A stretch of 6,714 nucleotides of DNA from an uncultured bacterium (GCA_905215635.1 CAJMQX010000038.1:1-6714); one strand, 5' to 3'; positions 1 through 5,959 are shown, counted from the stretch's first letter. The notes: generated by a model not told the origin, from the sequence alone. Numbers and translations: made by a program.

Positions 1-317
1 ACAAAGTATATCTTTAGAGGTATTAAAGTATATCCATCTAAGTTAACATTATTCATTAATTTTAGGATTTCTTTTTTATGCAATAATAACTTTCTAGTTC
101 TAGTTTCTTCATGGTTGAAAATATTACCTTTATCATAAGCACTAATATGAGCATTTAGAAGAAATATTTCACTATTTTTAATTATAGCATAACTATCTTT
201 GATGTTACATTTACCCATTCTGATTGATTTTATTTCTGTTCCGGTTAAGGCAATACCTGCTTCGTAGGTATCAATTACAAAATAGTTATGATTTGCTTGA
301 CGATTTAATATTTCCAT
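1..317 (-). CDS. smpB: SsrA-binding protein SmpB, 3' end cut off by the window edge
   Basis: I translated this from the ATG at 317; 105 codons are present before the left edge. SmpB binds tmRNA (SsrA) and places it in the A site of stalled ribosomes, in the cytosol, so that the nascent peptide is tagged and the ribosome released. Family hallmarks are visible: the N-terminal start of the beta barrel with NHNYFVIDTYEAG (residues 9-21), GTEIKSIR (26-33), the NAHISAYDKGN segment (55-65) and RTRKLLLHKKEI (73-84). SmpB is usually about 150-160 residues, so the C-terminal third, including the basic tail that enters the mRNA channel, is outside the window. The start is supported by an AAAGGA site at 328-333 with a 10-nt spacer. 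Only 17 nt separate it from the stop of the upstream CapA-like gene (last base 336... start 317), so it is the distal gene of the rnr operon. The family call is secure; whether ssrA follows cannot be seen. Confidence 0.95.
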   Translation of the reverse strand, partial: MEILNRQANHNYFVIDTYEAGIALTGTEIKSIRMGKCNIKDSYAIIKNSEIFLLNAHISAYDKGNIFNHEETRTRKLLLHKKEILKLMNNVNLDGYTLIPLKIYF

Positions 318-335
318 ATTAATCAAGTCCTTTCT

Positions 336-1601
336 TTATTCTGCTAGGGGAACCGTTTTTATTCTTTCATCATCTGACGCTATTACGTTAGCATATGTAT
401 TATATGTATTTTGATAACTTGGTAGATATTCTTTGATAGCAGGATTTGAAAATGGAATTACTTTAAATCTACTCCAATTAGTATAGTATGTATATATTAA
501 TTCGTTTTCTACATTATCTATAGTAATTTCTTTCTTGTCACCTTCAACAGTTTTGGTAATAGTAAGTGATGACATTAATCCTACCATACATTTGTAATTT
601 GTGCAAGTACTTTGGTTTTGATATTGAGCAGAAATGAAATTTCCTAATGAATAAAATACTAAAGTATTACCAACCCACTCTACTGGTTGAATTACATGGG
701 GATGTGTTCCTATTACGATATCAACATTATTTTCTGATAAAAACTCGGCCATATCTTTTTCATAGGCAGTTGGTGTATGAGTATATTCAACTCCCCAGTG
801 CATAGCTACGATTAAAACATCTACTTTATCACGAATAGCAGCAATATCATTTTTTACAGTATCTTTATAAGTTTGATATTTAGTATCTGTAGCTGGATTG
901 TTGATACGATCAGTATCGGTTGGCCAAACATTTACTAAATAATCATCTGATACTGGCATGCCATTAGTACCATAAGTATAATTTAACATAGCATAAGTTA
1001 TATTATTTACTTCTAAAACTTTTGTTTCTAATTCTTTCTTTTCTTCTATGCTAGAATAACTTCCAACAGCTTGTACATTTTTTTGATTATTCCAATATTC
1101 TCTTGATGCTAAAATAGCATTTTTACCTCGATCAGCGGTGTGATTGGTGGCTAAACTTACTAAGTTAAAACCAGCATCAATCATAGCATCTCCTACTTCT
1201 TGTGGAGAATTAAAAGTTGGATAATCTGATAGGCCTAGGCTTGTACCTCCAAGAATAGTTTCTTGATTGTAATAAGCAATATCGTATCCTTGAACTTTCT
1301 CTTTAATTAATTCAATTTGTGGTTTGAAATCATAACCATTATAGTTTGCTAACCTATTGGCATCTCTATATACACTAGAATGAATCAGGGCATCTCCGAC
1401 CATAATCATATTGGCCTTATATTCTTTCTTTTCAATAACAGGTGGAACATTATTATTTTCGTTCTTATTATCATTGTTTTTAAAAATGTTATTTCTATTT
1501 ATAAAGAGATAAACAGCTGCTCCGATTAATAGGAATGCTATTAATAAGACTGTTATTAATTTTGGATAATTTATTTTTTTTCTTCTTCTTTTGCTACTCA
1601 T
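336..1601 (-). CDS. CapA-family (PGA_cap) membrane-anchored metallophosphatase-fold protein, copy 1 (distal)
   Basis: This 421-residue protein belongs to the bacterial capsule-synthesis CapA family, which has a calcineurin-like metallophosphatase fold. A basic N-terminus (SSKRRRKK) and one hydrophobic segment at about residues 14-34 suggest a type II anchor with the domain outside the cell. An Asn/Lys-rich linker follows (about 35-52). Motifs in order: MVGD (67-70), NQE (112-114), TNH (152-154), MHWGVEY (267-273), GTHPH (298-302) and YSLGNF (317-322); these are the expected metal-site and fold residues. The only two cysteines form CX4C (333, 338). CapA of Bacillus anthracis acts in poly-gamma-glutamate capsule assembly, but no capB/capC is seen here, so the substrate is unknown. 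The start at 1601 has AAGGAG at 1607-1612 and a 5-nt spacer. The gene lies 13 nt after its tandem paralog (1615-2844) and just before smpB. Residues 165-194 are identical to the paralog, including nearly all DNA there. Confidence 0.9.
   Translation of the reverse strand: MSSKRRRKKINYPKLITVLLIAFLLIGAAVYLFINRNNIFKNNDNKNENNNVPPVIEKKEYKANMIMVGDALIHSSVYRDANRLANYNGYDFKPQIELIKEKVQGYDIAYYNQETILGGTSLGLSDYPTFNSPQEVGDAMIDAGFNLVSLATNHTADRGKNAILASREYWNNQKNVQAVGSYSSIEEKKELETKVLEVNNITYAMLNYTYGTNGMPVSDDYLVNVWPTDTDRINNPATDTKYQTYKDTVKNDIAAIRDKVDVLIVAMHWGVEYTHTPTAYEKDMAEFLSENNVDIVIGTHPHVIQPVEWVGNTLVFYSLGNFISAQYQNQSTCTNYKCMVGLMSSLTITKTVEGDKKEITIDNVENELIYTYYTNWSRFKVIPFSNPAIKEYLPSYQNTYNTYANVIASDDERIKTVPLAE
1017..1107. 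repeat. Near-identical tract shared by the two capA-like genes (copy in distal gene)
   Basis: This 91-bp block matches 2266-2356 at a constant offset of 1249 with a single mismatch (1068 versus 2317). The adjoining sequences of the two genes diverge clearly, with many synonymous differences. The block encodes part of an invariant 30-residue stretch that includes NQKNVQAVGSYSSIEEKKEL. The contrast with the flanks suggests gene conversion between the paralogs. Confidence 0.85.
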
Positions 1602-1606
1602 AAAAA

Positions 1607-1612
1607 CTCCTT
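1607..1612 (-). promoter_or_regulatory. Shine-Dalgarno AAGGAG for the distal capA-like gene
   Basis: AAGGAG sits 5 nt upstream of the ATG at 1601, in the 13-nt gap after the stop of the preceding capA-like gene. It fixes the start and contrasts with the proximal paralog, which has no visible Shine-Dalgarno. Confidence 0.8.
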
Positions 1613-1614
1613 AT

Positions 1615-2844
1615 TTAATTAGCTACGGGAACTAATTTGATACGTTCATCATTTGATAATATTATTTTAGAATAGTTATCATATATTGTTTGATAATCAT
1701 TTAAGTATTCTTTAATTGATGGGCTTGAAAACGGTATAACTTGATAATCTTTATAGTTATTGTGATATGTAAATACTAAATCATTGGAAATGTTATCTAT
1801 TGATATGGAAGTTTTATCATTTTCAATAGTTTTAGTTATTGTAAGTGATGGCATTAAGCCAACAAAGCACTTATAATTAGCACAAGAGTCACTAGTTTGG
1901 GCAGAGATGAAATTTCCTAATGAATAAAATACTAAGGTATCATCGATAAATTCAACAGGTTGTATTACGTGAGGATGAGTGCCGATAATGATATCTACAT
2001 CAAGACTTGCTAAGAATTTAGCGGTTTCTTTTTCTAGTTCTGTTGGTGTATGAGTATATTCCCTACCCCAGTGCATTGCTACGATTAGAACATCTACTTT
2101 GTCACGAAGAGCGGCAATATCATTTTTGACAGTCTCTTTATATCCTTCATAATTTTTAGTATCATCCCATAGGTTGATAAGATAATCTTTACCGCTAGGT
2201 ACACTTATGCCGTTAGTACCATAAGTGTAGTTTAACATGGCATAAGTAATACCATTTACTTCTATAACTTTTGTTTCTAATTCTTTCTTTTCTTCTATGC
2301 TAGAATAACTTCCAACGGCTTGTACATTTTTTTGATTATTCCAATATTCTCTTGATAAAAGTACAGCTTTCTCTCCTCTATCTAGTGTGTGATTAGTGGC
2401 TAGACTTACTAGGTTAAAACCCATATTTACCATAGCATCGCCAACTTCCTGTGGGGAATTGAAACTAGGATAGCTTGATAGGCCTATAGAAGTACCTCCA
2501 AGAATAGTTTCTTGATTATAATAAGCGATGTCTTTATCTTTTACATAATCTTTAAAATACTTAAAATATTTGGAAAAGTCATAAGTTTGACCATTATAAG
2601 CATCATTATATAATCTATCATGAACTAAAACATCTCCGACCATAATCATGTTAGCTTGATATACTTTCTTATCTTCTTTTTGATTGGTATTGTTAGTAAT
2701 ATCATTGTTATTATTTGTCTCTTGTTTTAATAGATTTATACCGTAAATGTAACGATATAGGACGATAAGTACTAATAGTACTAAAATGATACTTATTAGA
2801 ATTATGCCTTTTCTATTTATTTTTCTTTTTTGATTTTTTTTCAT
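1615..2844 (-). CDS. CapA-family (PGA_cap) membrane-anchored metallophosphatase-fold protein, copy 2 (proximal)
   Basis: This 409-residue tandem paralog of the 336-1601 gene has the same layout. A basic N-terminus (KKNQKRKINRK) is followed by a transmembrane segment at about residues 13-35 and an Asn-rich linker (about 41-60). The CapA domain carries MVGD (68-71), NQE (110-112), TNH (150-152), MHWGREY (257-263), GTHPH (288-292) and YSLGNF (307-312). The CX4C pair (C321, C326) is conserved. The role is inferred as an extracytoplasmic enzyme or assembly factor for a surface polymer; the substrate is unknown. The ATG at 2844 lies inside the end of rnr, whose stop is at 2813-2815, giving a 32-nt overlap in another frame. 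The sequence just upstream is almost only A, with no Shine-Dalgarno, so translational coupling to rnr is the likely way it is expressed. The start is supported by the good charge and membrane-anchor pattern; no better in-frame ATG precedes the hydrophobic segment. Confidence 0.88.
   Translation of the reverse strand: MKKNQKRKINRKGIILISIILVLLVLIVLYRYIYGINLLKQETNNNNDITNNTNQKEDKKVYQANMIMVGDVLVHDRLYNDAYNGQTYDFSKYFKYFKDYVKDKDIAYYNQETILGGTSIGLSSYPSFNSPQEVGDAMVNMGFNLVSLATNHTLDRGEKAVLLSREYWNNQKNVQAVGSYSSIEEKKELETKVIEVNGITYAMLNYTYGTNGISVPSGKDYLINLWDDTKNYEGYKETVKNDIAALRDKVDVLIVAMHWGREYTHTPTELEKETAKFLASLDVDIIIGTHPHVIQPVEFIDDTLVFYSLGNFISAQTSDSCANYKCFVGLMPSLTITKTIENDKTSISIDNISNDLVFTYHNNYKDYQVIPFSSPSIKEYLNDYQTIYDNYSKIILSNDERIKLVPVAN
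2266..2356. repeat. Near-identical tract shared by the two capA-like genes (copy in proximal gene)
   Basis: Partner of 1017-1107: 90 of 91 positions are the same, ending in a mismatch on both sides (2265 and 2357). It codes for residues around 165-194 of this protein's paralog alignment (163-192 here). Confidence 0.85.
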
Positions 2845-5044
2845 TTTTTTTGTTTACTTTTTTTGATTTTTTATTATTTTTTTTTTTGTTAGACTTTCTT
2901 GTTTTACTATTTTCTTTATTAAAATTATTTTTCTTGTAGTTATTATTTTGACTTAGATTTTTTAAGACTTCAAAATCAACTTGAGAAGTTTCTCTTGATG
3001 CTTTAATTACTTTTACTGTTACTTTATCACCATACATGTATCTAGTTTTAGTATTTTTACCTAAGATGGCATTTAATTCTTTATTATAAACGTAATAATC
3101 TCCAGATAAGCTATCTAATCTTACTAAACCTTCAACGGTATTATATAATTCTACAAAGAAACCAAATTCACAAACACCGCTAATGACACCATCAAATACT
3201 TCTTCAAGATGATCTTCCATGTATTCAGCTTTCTTCATTTTGTCAACATCTCGTTCGCAATCGATAGCATCTTGCTCTTTTTTAGAAGATTGATTGGCAA
3301 TATCAAATAAATTTTTAGCCCAATATGAAACGTTTAATGGTCCTGTTTCATTGCTGTAATCTTTTACTAAGCGATGAAGAGTTAAGTCAGGATATCTTCT
3401 TATTGGTGATGTAAAGTGGGCATATCTTTTTGAAGCAATACCAAAGTGTCCAATATTAATATCCGAATATTTTGCTTTAGACATTGTTTGAATAGCTAAA
3501 GTATTTAAAATTACTTCTTCTGGAGTTCCTTTAAATAGTTTTAGTAGTCGTTGATAATCAGTAGCTTTAAATTTGTTTACATCTGCTTTAATATTATATC
3601 CTTTTACATTTAAGAATTTCAAGAATAATTGTAATTTTTCTTTGTTTGGCTTATCGTGTACACGGTAAATTCCTGGCAACTTTTTATCTTCAATAAAGCC
3701 TGCTACAGTTTCGTTAGCAATAATCATAAAGTTTTCAATTAGTTTTTCTCCAGTTAATTGTTCTCTTAATTCAATTTTATATGGATGACATTTTTCATCT
3801 ACTAGTATTTTAGCTTCAGGTCTATTAAATTCGATATAGCCATGGTTAATCATTTTCTTTCTTATAATATTAGATAATTCATTCATTAACTTTAAGTCTT
3901 CAACGAATGGCTCATATCCTTCTGGAACAACGTTGTTTTCAAGAATAGAGTTTACGCATTTGTAAGTCATTTGTTTTCTACTACGAATGATTGATTTACG
4001 TATTTTATAATCTATAACATAACCTTTACTATTTATATTCATGATACAAGATAGGGCTAATCTATCAACGTTAGGATTTAATGAACAAATTCCATTTGAT
4101 AACTTATGAGGTATCATTGGTATTACTCTATCTACAAGATATACACTAGTTCCTCTTTCGTAAGCTTCTTTATCAAGAATACTACCTTTTTTAACATAAT
4201 GAGAAACGTCTGCTATATGAACTCCTAATTCATAGACATCTTGAGATAACTTTTTAATACTGATGGCATCATCTATATCTTTAGTATCATCGCCGTCTAT
4301 AGTAAATATTACTCTATCTCTTAAATCAAGTCTGTCATCTGCTTCTTCTGGCATAACTTCACTTGGAATTTCTTCAGTAGCAGTAATTACTTCATCTGGA
4401 AATGTTGGATTGAACTCATATTGGTATACGAATGATAAAATATCAGTGCCAACATCATTTTTGTGACCAATAATTTTAACAACTTCTCCGACATATTCGT
4501 GTCCTTCGTTTTTTTGTCTTACAAGAACTTTATGACCAGGAACAGCACCCATAGTTAAGTCTTCAGGAATGTAGATGTCAATATAGCCATCTTTATCTGG
4601 TTTAACATATGATTTGTTATCTTTTTGGTAAAACTCTCCGACAAGAACAGTATCGTCTCTTTTTAAAATTCTAACGACTTTACCTTCACGAGTATTTTTA
4701 TTAATAATCTCTATGATAACTGTATCATTATTTCTACCATCTAAAAGATTTACTCCTTTTATATATATATCATCTTCATTGAAACTAGGATCTAATACAA
4801 CAAACCCATATCCTTTAGGATTTACTAATAATTTACCAGTTTTAAAATTAGTATTTTCGATTGGGGTATATCTTTTCTTCTTCTCACTGTAATATATTTT
4901 TCCTTCTTGACACAATTTATCAAGGACTTTTTCTAATTCACTATATTCGTTAACACTATTTAGCCCTAAGTAATCATTTATCTCAATACTAGTAAGACTA
5001 GTGTTTCTTTTATCTTTTAATAATTTTAATATTTCTTGTTCCAT
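2813..5044 (-). CDS. rnr: Ribonuclease R (RNB-family 3'-5' exoribonuclease)
   Basis: This 743-residue RNase R degrades structured RNA from the 3' end in the cytosol. It takes part in mRNA and rRNA turnover and, with tmRNA-SmpB, in removing non-stop mRNAs. Layout: an N-terminal winged-helix-like region (about 1-62), cold-shock/OB domains (about 65-200), the RNB catalytic domain (about 235-560), an S1 domain (about 615-695) and a Lys/Asn-rich tail (about 700-743). The catalytic motif TIDGDDTKDIDDA places four metal-binding aspartates at 250, 256, 258 and 259. HIADVSHYV (276-284) and HFTSPIRRYPDL (543-554) are further family signatures. The basic tail matches the Lys-rich tail that, in E. coli RNase R, is needed for recruitment to tmRNA-SmpB-stalled ribosomes, which fits smpB being in the same operon. 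The ATG at 5044 has AAAGGA at 5055-5060 with a 10-nt spacer and a promoter at 5075-5103. The gene overlaps the next gene by 32 nt. The length is normal for the family. Confidence 0.97.
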   Translation of the reverse strand: MEQEILKLLKDKRNTSLTSIEINDYLGLNSVNEYSELEKVLDKLCQEGKIYYSEKKKRYTPIENTNFKTGKLLVNPKGYGFVVLDPSFNEDDIYIKGVNLLDGRNNDTVIIEIINKNTREGKVVRILKRDDTVLVGEFYQKDNKSYVKPDKDGYIDIYIPEDLTMGAVPGHKVLVRQKNEGHEYVGEVVKIIGHKNDVGTDILSFVYQYEFNPTFPDEVITATEEIPSEVMPEEADDRLDLRDRVIFTIDGDDTKDIDDAISIKKLSQDVYELGVHIADVSHYVKKGSILDKEAYERGTSVYLVDRVIPMIPHKLSNGICSLNPNVDRLALSCIMNINSKGYVIDYKIRKSIIRSRKQMTYKCVNSILENNVVPEGYEPFVEDLKLMNELSNIIRKKMINHGYIEFNRPEAKILVDEKCHPYKIELREQLTGEKLIENFMIIANETVAGFIEDKKLPGIYRVHDKPNKEKLQLFLKFLNVKGYNIKADVNKFKATDYQRLLKLFKGTPEEVILNTLAIQTMSKAKYSDINIGHFGIASKRYAHFTSPIRRYPDLTLHRLVKDYSNETGPLNVSYWAKNLFDIANQSSKKEQDAIDCERDVDKMKKAEYMEDHLEEVFDGVISGVCEFGFFVELYNTVEGLVRLDSLSGDYYVYNKELNAILGKNTKTRYMYGDKVTVKVIKASRETSQVDFEVLKNLSQNNNYKKNNFNKENSKTRKSNKKKNNKKSKKVNKKNEKKSKKKNK
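2877..2887 (-). other. A11 homopolymer in the Lys-tail of rnr (slippage-prone tract)
   Basis: The coding strand has eleven consecutive A here, encoding part of the Asn/Lys tail of RNase R. More A runs of 6-8 follow down to the start of the next gene. Loss of one A in the transcript would move ribosomes to a frame that stops at TAA 2854-2856, nine bases before the ATG at 2842-2844. Gain of one A would give TAA at 2874-2876. The tract is seen directly; slippage is inferred. Confidence 0.6.
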
Positions 5045-5074
5045 CCTTTTTATATCCTTTCATTATTTGATATA

Positions 5075-5103
5075 ATTATAGCAAAGAAATATGTCAATGT
5101 AAA
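5075..5103 (-). promoter_or_regulatory. Sigma-A-type promoter of the rnr-capA-capA-smpB operon
   Basis: On the minus strand, -35 TTTACA (5098-5103) and a perfect -10 TATAAT (5075-5080) are separated by 17 nt. The predicted start near 5068 gives a leader of about 24 nt containing the rnr Shine-Dalgarno. No other promoter of this quality was seen between here and smpB. Confidence 0.8.
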
Positions 5104-5468
5104 GATTATGGGAAAAACTTATTATCCTTTTTACAAATCTCACAAATTATAATTTTTTGACATTAATATCTCCAGTAAGGAGTACTACAATCTGATGACT
5201 TTTGATAATTTTTTCTTATTGGGCTTATTATTGTTACAATATTACTATTTAGTTTAATTTTGTTACTATAGGTTAGAGTGCAGGCACTTCTTAAGATAAA
5301 AAAATCAAGATATTTATTTTTAATACTGTAGGTAATAATTGTTTTGGCATTCTGTGCGATGTTAGACATATCTATAGTTAGAGTGTGAGTATTCATTTTA
5401 TAATGATACAAAAAAGGACAATGTTTTTTATATTAATGTGTATATATTAAGACATGTCTTCGTACATT
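5104..5468. other. Gene-poor spacer between rnr promoter and tRNA-Leu repeats
   Basis: No recognisable gene is found in about 365 bp. The longest minus-strand frame (stop at 5163) runs from a TTG at 5411 or an ATG at 5396, giving 77-82 residues. It has no Shine-Dalgarno, no membrane segment and no family I recognise. It contains two weakly similar halves (HTLT... and CTLT...), described under the direct repeat. A 12-bp AT palindrome lies near 5144-5155. secG, often next to rnr in Firmicutes, is not here. Chance frame, decayed gene or untranslated RNA are all possible. Confidence 0.5.
5266..5385. repeat. Diverged direct repeat in the spacer
   Basis: CTATAGGTTAGAGTG (5266-5280) and CTATAGTTAGAGTG (5372-5385) differ by one inserted G and are about 105 bp apart. 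In the doubtful minus-strand frame they encode CTLT and HTLT, each followed about 13-15 residues later by TII and then an I-K/R-N-Y pattern. This is consistent with an old duplication, but the match is short. Confidence 0.4.
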
Positions 5469-5470
5469 AA
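5433..5470. repeat. Nested inverted repeat beside the tRNA 3'-end repeats
   Basis: The outer arms TTAATGT (5433-5439) and ACATTAA (5464-5470) enclose a perfect 12-bp palindrome AAGACATGTCTT (5449-5460). It abuts the last tRNA-derived repeat unit. There is no T-run on either strand right after the stem, so it does not look like an ordinary terminator. It could be a protein-binding or recombination site, or chance in AT-rich DNA. Confidence 0.5.
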
Positions 5471-5563
5471 GGTATAAAAAAAGATGGTACCGGCCAAGTA
5501 AGGATATAAAAAAAGATAGTACCAGCCAAGTAAGGATATAAAAAAAAGATGGTACCAGCCAAG
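5469..5563 (-). repeat. Three tandem copies of the tRNA-Leu 3' end plus T-run
   Basis: Units lie at 5469-5499, 5500-5531 and 5532-5563 (31-32 bp). Read on the minus strand, each is CTTGGCTGGTACCA-like sequence, then TC, T7-T8 and ATATCCTT. The unit nearest the tRNA supplies the gene's own last 14 nt (5550-5563). The other two are free copies, with CCA changed to CTA in the middle one and one acceptor base changed (GGCTGG to GGCCGG) in the outer one. No unique spacers are present, so it is not a CRISPR array. Confidence 0.92.
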
Positions 5564-5585
5564 GGACTTGAACCCTCACACCATC
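5540..5585 (-). terminator. Possible terminator formed by the tRNA variable arm and 3' end
   Basis: GATGGT in the variable arm (5580-5585) is perfectly complementary to ACCATC at the CCA end (5548-5553), extendable by two G-U pairs. The T-arm is enclosed, and eight T follow at once (5540-5547). As a terminator it would have to form instead of the mature tRNA fold. The T-run is clear; the competing hairpin is inferred. Confidence 0.35.
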
Positions 5586-5635
5586 ACTGATAATAGATTT
5601 TGAGTCTATCGCGTCTACCATTCCGCCAGGCTGGC
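5550..5635 (-). tRNA. tRNA-Leu, anticodon CAA (reads UUG)
   Basis: This is an 86-nt class II tRNA folded by hand. The acceptor arm GCCAGCC pairs with GGCTGGT (G1 with U72), and the D stem is GCG/CGC. The anticodon stem is ATAGA/TCTAT, with the loop CTCAAAA giving anticodon CAA at 5600-5602. There is a long variable arm (about 13 nt) as expected for Leu. The T arm GAGGG/CCCTT has the loop TTCAAGT, the discriminator is A, and CCA is encoded (5550-5552). It has its own promoter at 5654-5683 and a T8 run directly after CCA. Extra copies of its last 14 nt lie downstream. Intact stems and loop invariants suggest a working gene. Confidence 0.96.
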
Positions 5636-5653
5636 ATTATTGGTACCGATATA

Positions 5654-5683
5654 ATTATACTATAAAGGATAGAAAAAAGTAAA
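5654..5683 (-). promoter_or_regulatory. Promoter of tRNA-Leu
   Basis: A perfect -10 TATAAT (5654-5659) is preceded by a weaker -35 TTTACT (5678-5683) with an 18-nt spacer. Transcription would start near 5647, leaving a leader of about 12 nt that begins with GGTACCA, the same heptamer as the tRNA 3' end. Confidence 0.65.
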
Positions 5684-5704
5684 GGGAAAGAGATAATTTT
5701 AAAG

Positions 5705-5731
5705 AAAAAACTGCTATCTTTGATAACAGTT
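5705..5731 (-). terminator. Intrinsic terminator after the PspC-domain gene
   Basis: The minus strand reads AACTGTTAT, loop CAAAG, ATAGCAGTT, then T6. The stem is 9 bp with one G-U pair. It begins 6 nt after the stop of the PspC gene and separates that gene from the tRNA-Leu promoter. Confidence 0.92.
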
Positions 5732-5736
5732 AGATT

Positions 5737-5943
5737 TTATCTTACTTCAGATTCTTTTGGCATACATAATGCACATATTAGATATGCAAGAATTCCTGAG
5801 CCATATACTAAGGATAAGATAACCCATATCACTCTTATTAATGTTGGATCTACATCAAAGTATTCAGCTATTCCACCACAAACACCAAATATTTTTGAAC
5901 CTTCTTCAACACGATATAATCTTTTTTTCTTTTTATTTGCCAT
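5737..5943 (-). CDS. Small PspC-domain membrane protein
   Basis: This 68-residue protein is almost only a PspC domain. A basic N-terminus (MANKKKKRLYR) is followed by EEGSKIFGVCGGIAEYFDVD (13-32), the typical Gly-rich PspC signature. DPTLIRVIW leads into one hydrophobic segment (about 35-61), ending in CMPKE. Stand-alone PspC proteins of this size are common in Firmicutes; the family is linked to envelope stress in Proteobacteria, but the role here is unknown. A longer reading from 5988 is possible. I prefer ATG 5943 because GGTGAT (5948-5953) lies 4 nt upstream, because the extra residues are not PspC-like, and because a promoter occupies the extra stretch. It is 31 nt after the glycosyltransferase gene, with its own promoter and terminator, so it can be expressed alone or by read-through. 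Confidence 0.9.
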   Translation of the reverse strand: MANKKKKRLYRVEEGSKIFGVCGGIAEYFDVDPTLIRVIWVILSLVYGSGILAYLICALCMPKESEVR

Positions 5944-5947
5944 AAAT

Positions 5948-5953
5948 ATCACC
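5948..5953 (-). promoter_or_regulatory. Shine-Dalgarno GGTGAT deciding the PspC start
   Basis: GGTGAT matches the 3' part of the AGGAGGTGAT consensus and lies 4 nt before ATG 5943. The predicted transcript start (about 5953) would fall at its first base, so the mRNA leader may be only about 10 nt. Confidence 0.6.
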
Positions 5954-5959
5954 AATATA

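Noticed and set aside
4263..4466. Plus-strand open frame of 67 codons
   Set aside because: It is antisense to the catalytic region of rnr, Ser/Ile-rich as expected for a shadow, with no supporting context.
5092..5097. Perfect TTGACA on the minus strand as the rnr -35 box
   Set aside because: It is only 11 nt from the perfect TATAAT. The overlapping TTTACA at 5098-5103 has the proper 17-nt spacing. TTGACA with a 17-nt spacer would need the poorer TATATC as -10.
5157..5162. Plus-strand TTGACA as a promoter
   Set aside because: The nearest -10-like hexamer (TACAAT, 5186-5191) is 23 nt away, and no plus-strand gene follows.
5163..5411. Minus-strand frame of 77-82 codons as a real gene, including secG
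   Set aside because: No Shine-Dalgarno, no membrane segments as SecG would need, no recognisable family. Kept only as a note on the spacer.
5469..5563. CRISPR array
   Set aside because: The repeats are contiguous with no unique spacers, only three units are present, and the sequence is explained by the tRNA 3' end.
5433..5621. Minus-strand open frame of 62 codons
   Set aside because: It runs through the tRNA-Leu gene and the 3'-end repeats; the apparent hydrophobic stretches come from translated T-runs.
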